Origin: Gemmatimonadota bacterium
GTDB taxonomy: Bacteria > Gemmatimonadota > Gemmatimonadetes > Longimicrobiales > Gaopeijiaceae
NCBI GenBank assembly: GCA_009838975.1
Contig: VXQO01000106.1
Location: 1 to 40,156 of the forward strand
Length of the DNA: 40,156 nucleotides
Direction of reading: 5' to 3'
Shown piece by piece: positions 39,902 through 40,156 of the stretch. Under the pieces are notes generated by a model. That model saw only the letters and a list, made by a program, of their open reading frames with translations. It had not been told where the DNA came from and ran no database searches. A program made the translations under genes and the position numbers. Position 1 is the stretch's first letter. The number at the start of each line of letters is the position of its first letter.

Positions 39902-40156
39902 CTACGGCACCTGCCAGCTCCCGCGGCGCAGCAGTTCGCCGCTGCCCGCACCGGCCAGGATTTCTCCGTCATCATACGCCACCTCGCCCCGGCGCAGTGT
40001 CATCACGGGCCAACCCGTGACCTCCCACCCGGAGTAGACCGAGAAGCCGGCTCCGGAGAACATGTCCTCGTCGCGGATGGTTCGCGTCTCGTCCGGATCC
40101 CAGAGGACGATGTCGGCGTCCGAGCCCACCGCGATCGTGCCCTTGCGCGGGTAGAG
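39902..40156 (-). CDS. C-terminus of a dihydropyrimidinase/hydantoinase-like amidohydrolase (partial, enters from right edge)
   Basis: The last 84 codons of a larger gene, reading leftwards. The phrase LYPRKGTIAVGSDADIVLWDPD is the C-terminal signature of hydantoinase/dihydropyrimidinase-type cyclic amidohydrolases. It is followed by VTGWPVMTLRRGEVAYDDG. These enzymes hydrolyse cyclic ureides such as hydantoin or dihydropyrimidines. The active site lies outside the window. Convergent with the Fic fragment, 25 bases apart. Confidence 0.8.
   Translation of the reverse strand, partial: LYPRKGTIAVGSDADIVLWDPDETRTIRDEDMFSGAGFSVYSGWEVTGWPVMTLRRGEVAYDDGEILAGAGSGELLRRGSWQVP

Noticed and set aside
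1-40156. CRISPR arrays, rRNA, tRNA, prophage or insertion sequences
   Set aside because: I looked for regularly spaced repeats, CCA-ended cloverleaf genes, transposase or integrase motifs and terminal inverted repeats and found none. The pair of repeats at 200-290 has only two units and no spacer logic.

Overview
The window is GC-rich, tightly packed bacterial DNA from a diderm. There are many lipobox lipoproteins, Sec and Tat signal peptides, a predicted outer-membrane beta-barrel and a planctomycete-type cytochrome c. The abundance of secreted DUF885 proteins, M1 and M20 peptidases, amidohydrolases and beta-propellers resembles marine or soil Gemmatimonadota. That assignment is inference from gene style; there is no rRNA or tRNA here to settle it.

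Layout. (1) 1-3245: the start of a secreted protein leaving the left edge, a beta-barrel protein, an HpcH/HpaI-fold lipoprotein that appears to lack its catalytic His, a His-rich EF-hand secreted protein and a mono-haem cytochrome c. (2) 14496-3280 (minus strand): a long co-directional run with mostly overlapping or near-abutting genes: M1 aminopeptidase, accA, RicT-like PSP1 protein, DUF885 lipoprotein, M20 peptidase, then a complete polyamine-type ABC importer (ATPase, binding lipoprotein, two permeases). The theme is peptide and amine scavenging, with accA and ricT as housekeeping genes. (3) 14565-16073: a secreted amidohydrolase. (4) 16364-20699: an unfamiliar four-gene module. It has a MotA/TolQ/ExbB-like channel, a convergent single-TM protein with an Asp in the TM, a Cys-Pro-Val/Thr stalk and a VWA domain, a TM/peptidoglycan-binding/coiled-coil/plant-type LRR protein, and a duplicated SH3-like membrane protein. 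I read it as a possible new proton-driven envelope machine. (5) 20966-28-kb region: a broken Uma2 gene, a DUF885-like lipoprotein, a beta-propeller protein, cyclophilin, an AtoE-type transporter, and a Gfo/Idh/MocA oxidoreductase translationally coupled to a double-DUF1080 lipoprotein (3-keto-sugar metabolism). (6) 29.5-31 kb: a PIN-toxin remnant and a complete Fic protein whose promoter carries a 12-5-12 palindrome. A second copy of that palindrome stands alone at 16112. (7) 31-36.6 kb: a channel-like membrane protein with a degenerate pore, N4-glycosylasparaginase, MBL hydrolase, histone-deacetylase-like amidohydrolase, a small membrane protein and a P-loop kinase-like protein. (8) 36.5-39.9 kb: an intact vapBC-type pair with operator repeats, then a very small Thr/Cys-repeat peptide gene, a strong intrinsic terminator, a RimK-like ATP-grasp ligase and a triple-repeat DUF4377-like lipoprotein. 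The peptide and ligase look like a candidate RiPP (or attenuator-controlled) locus. A truncated Fic gene follows, and the end of a hydantoinase-type amidohydrolase enters from the right edge.

The two most promising novelties are the MotA/VWA/LRR module and the Thr-Cys peptide plus ATP-grasp cassette. Toxin-antitoxin and Uma2 remnants scattered from 16 to 40 kb suggest repeated gain and loss of small accessory modules in an otherwise orderly chromosome.
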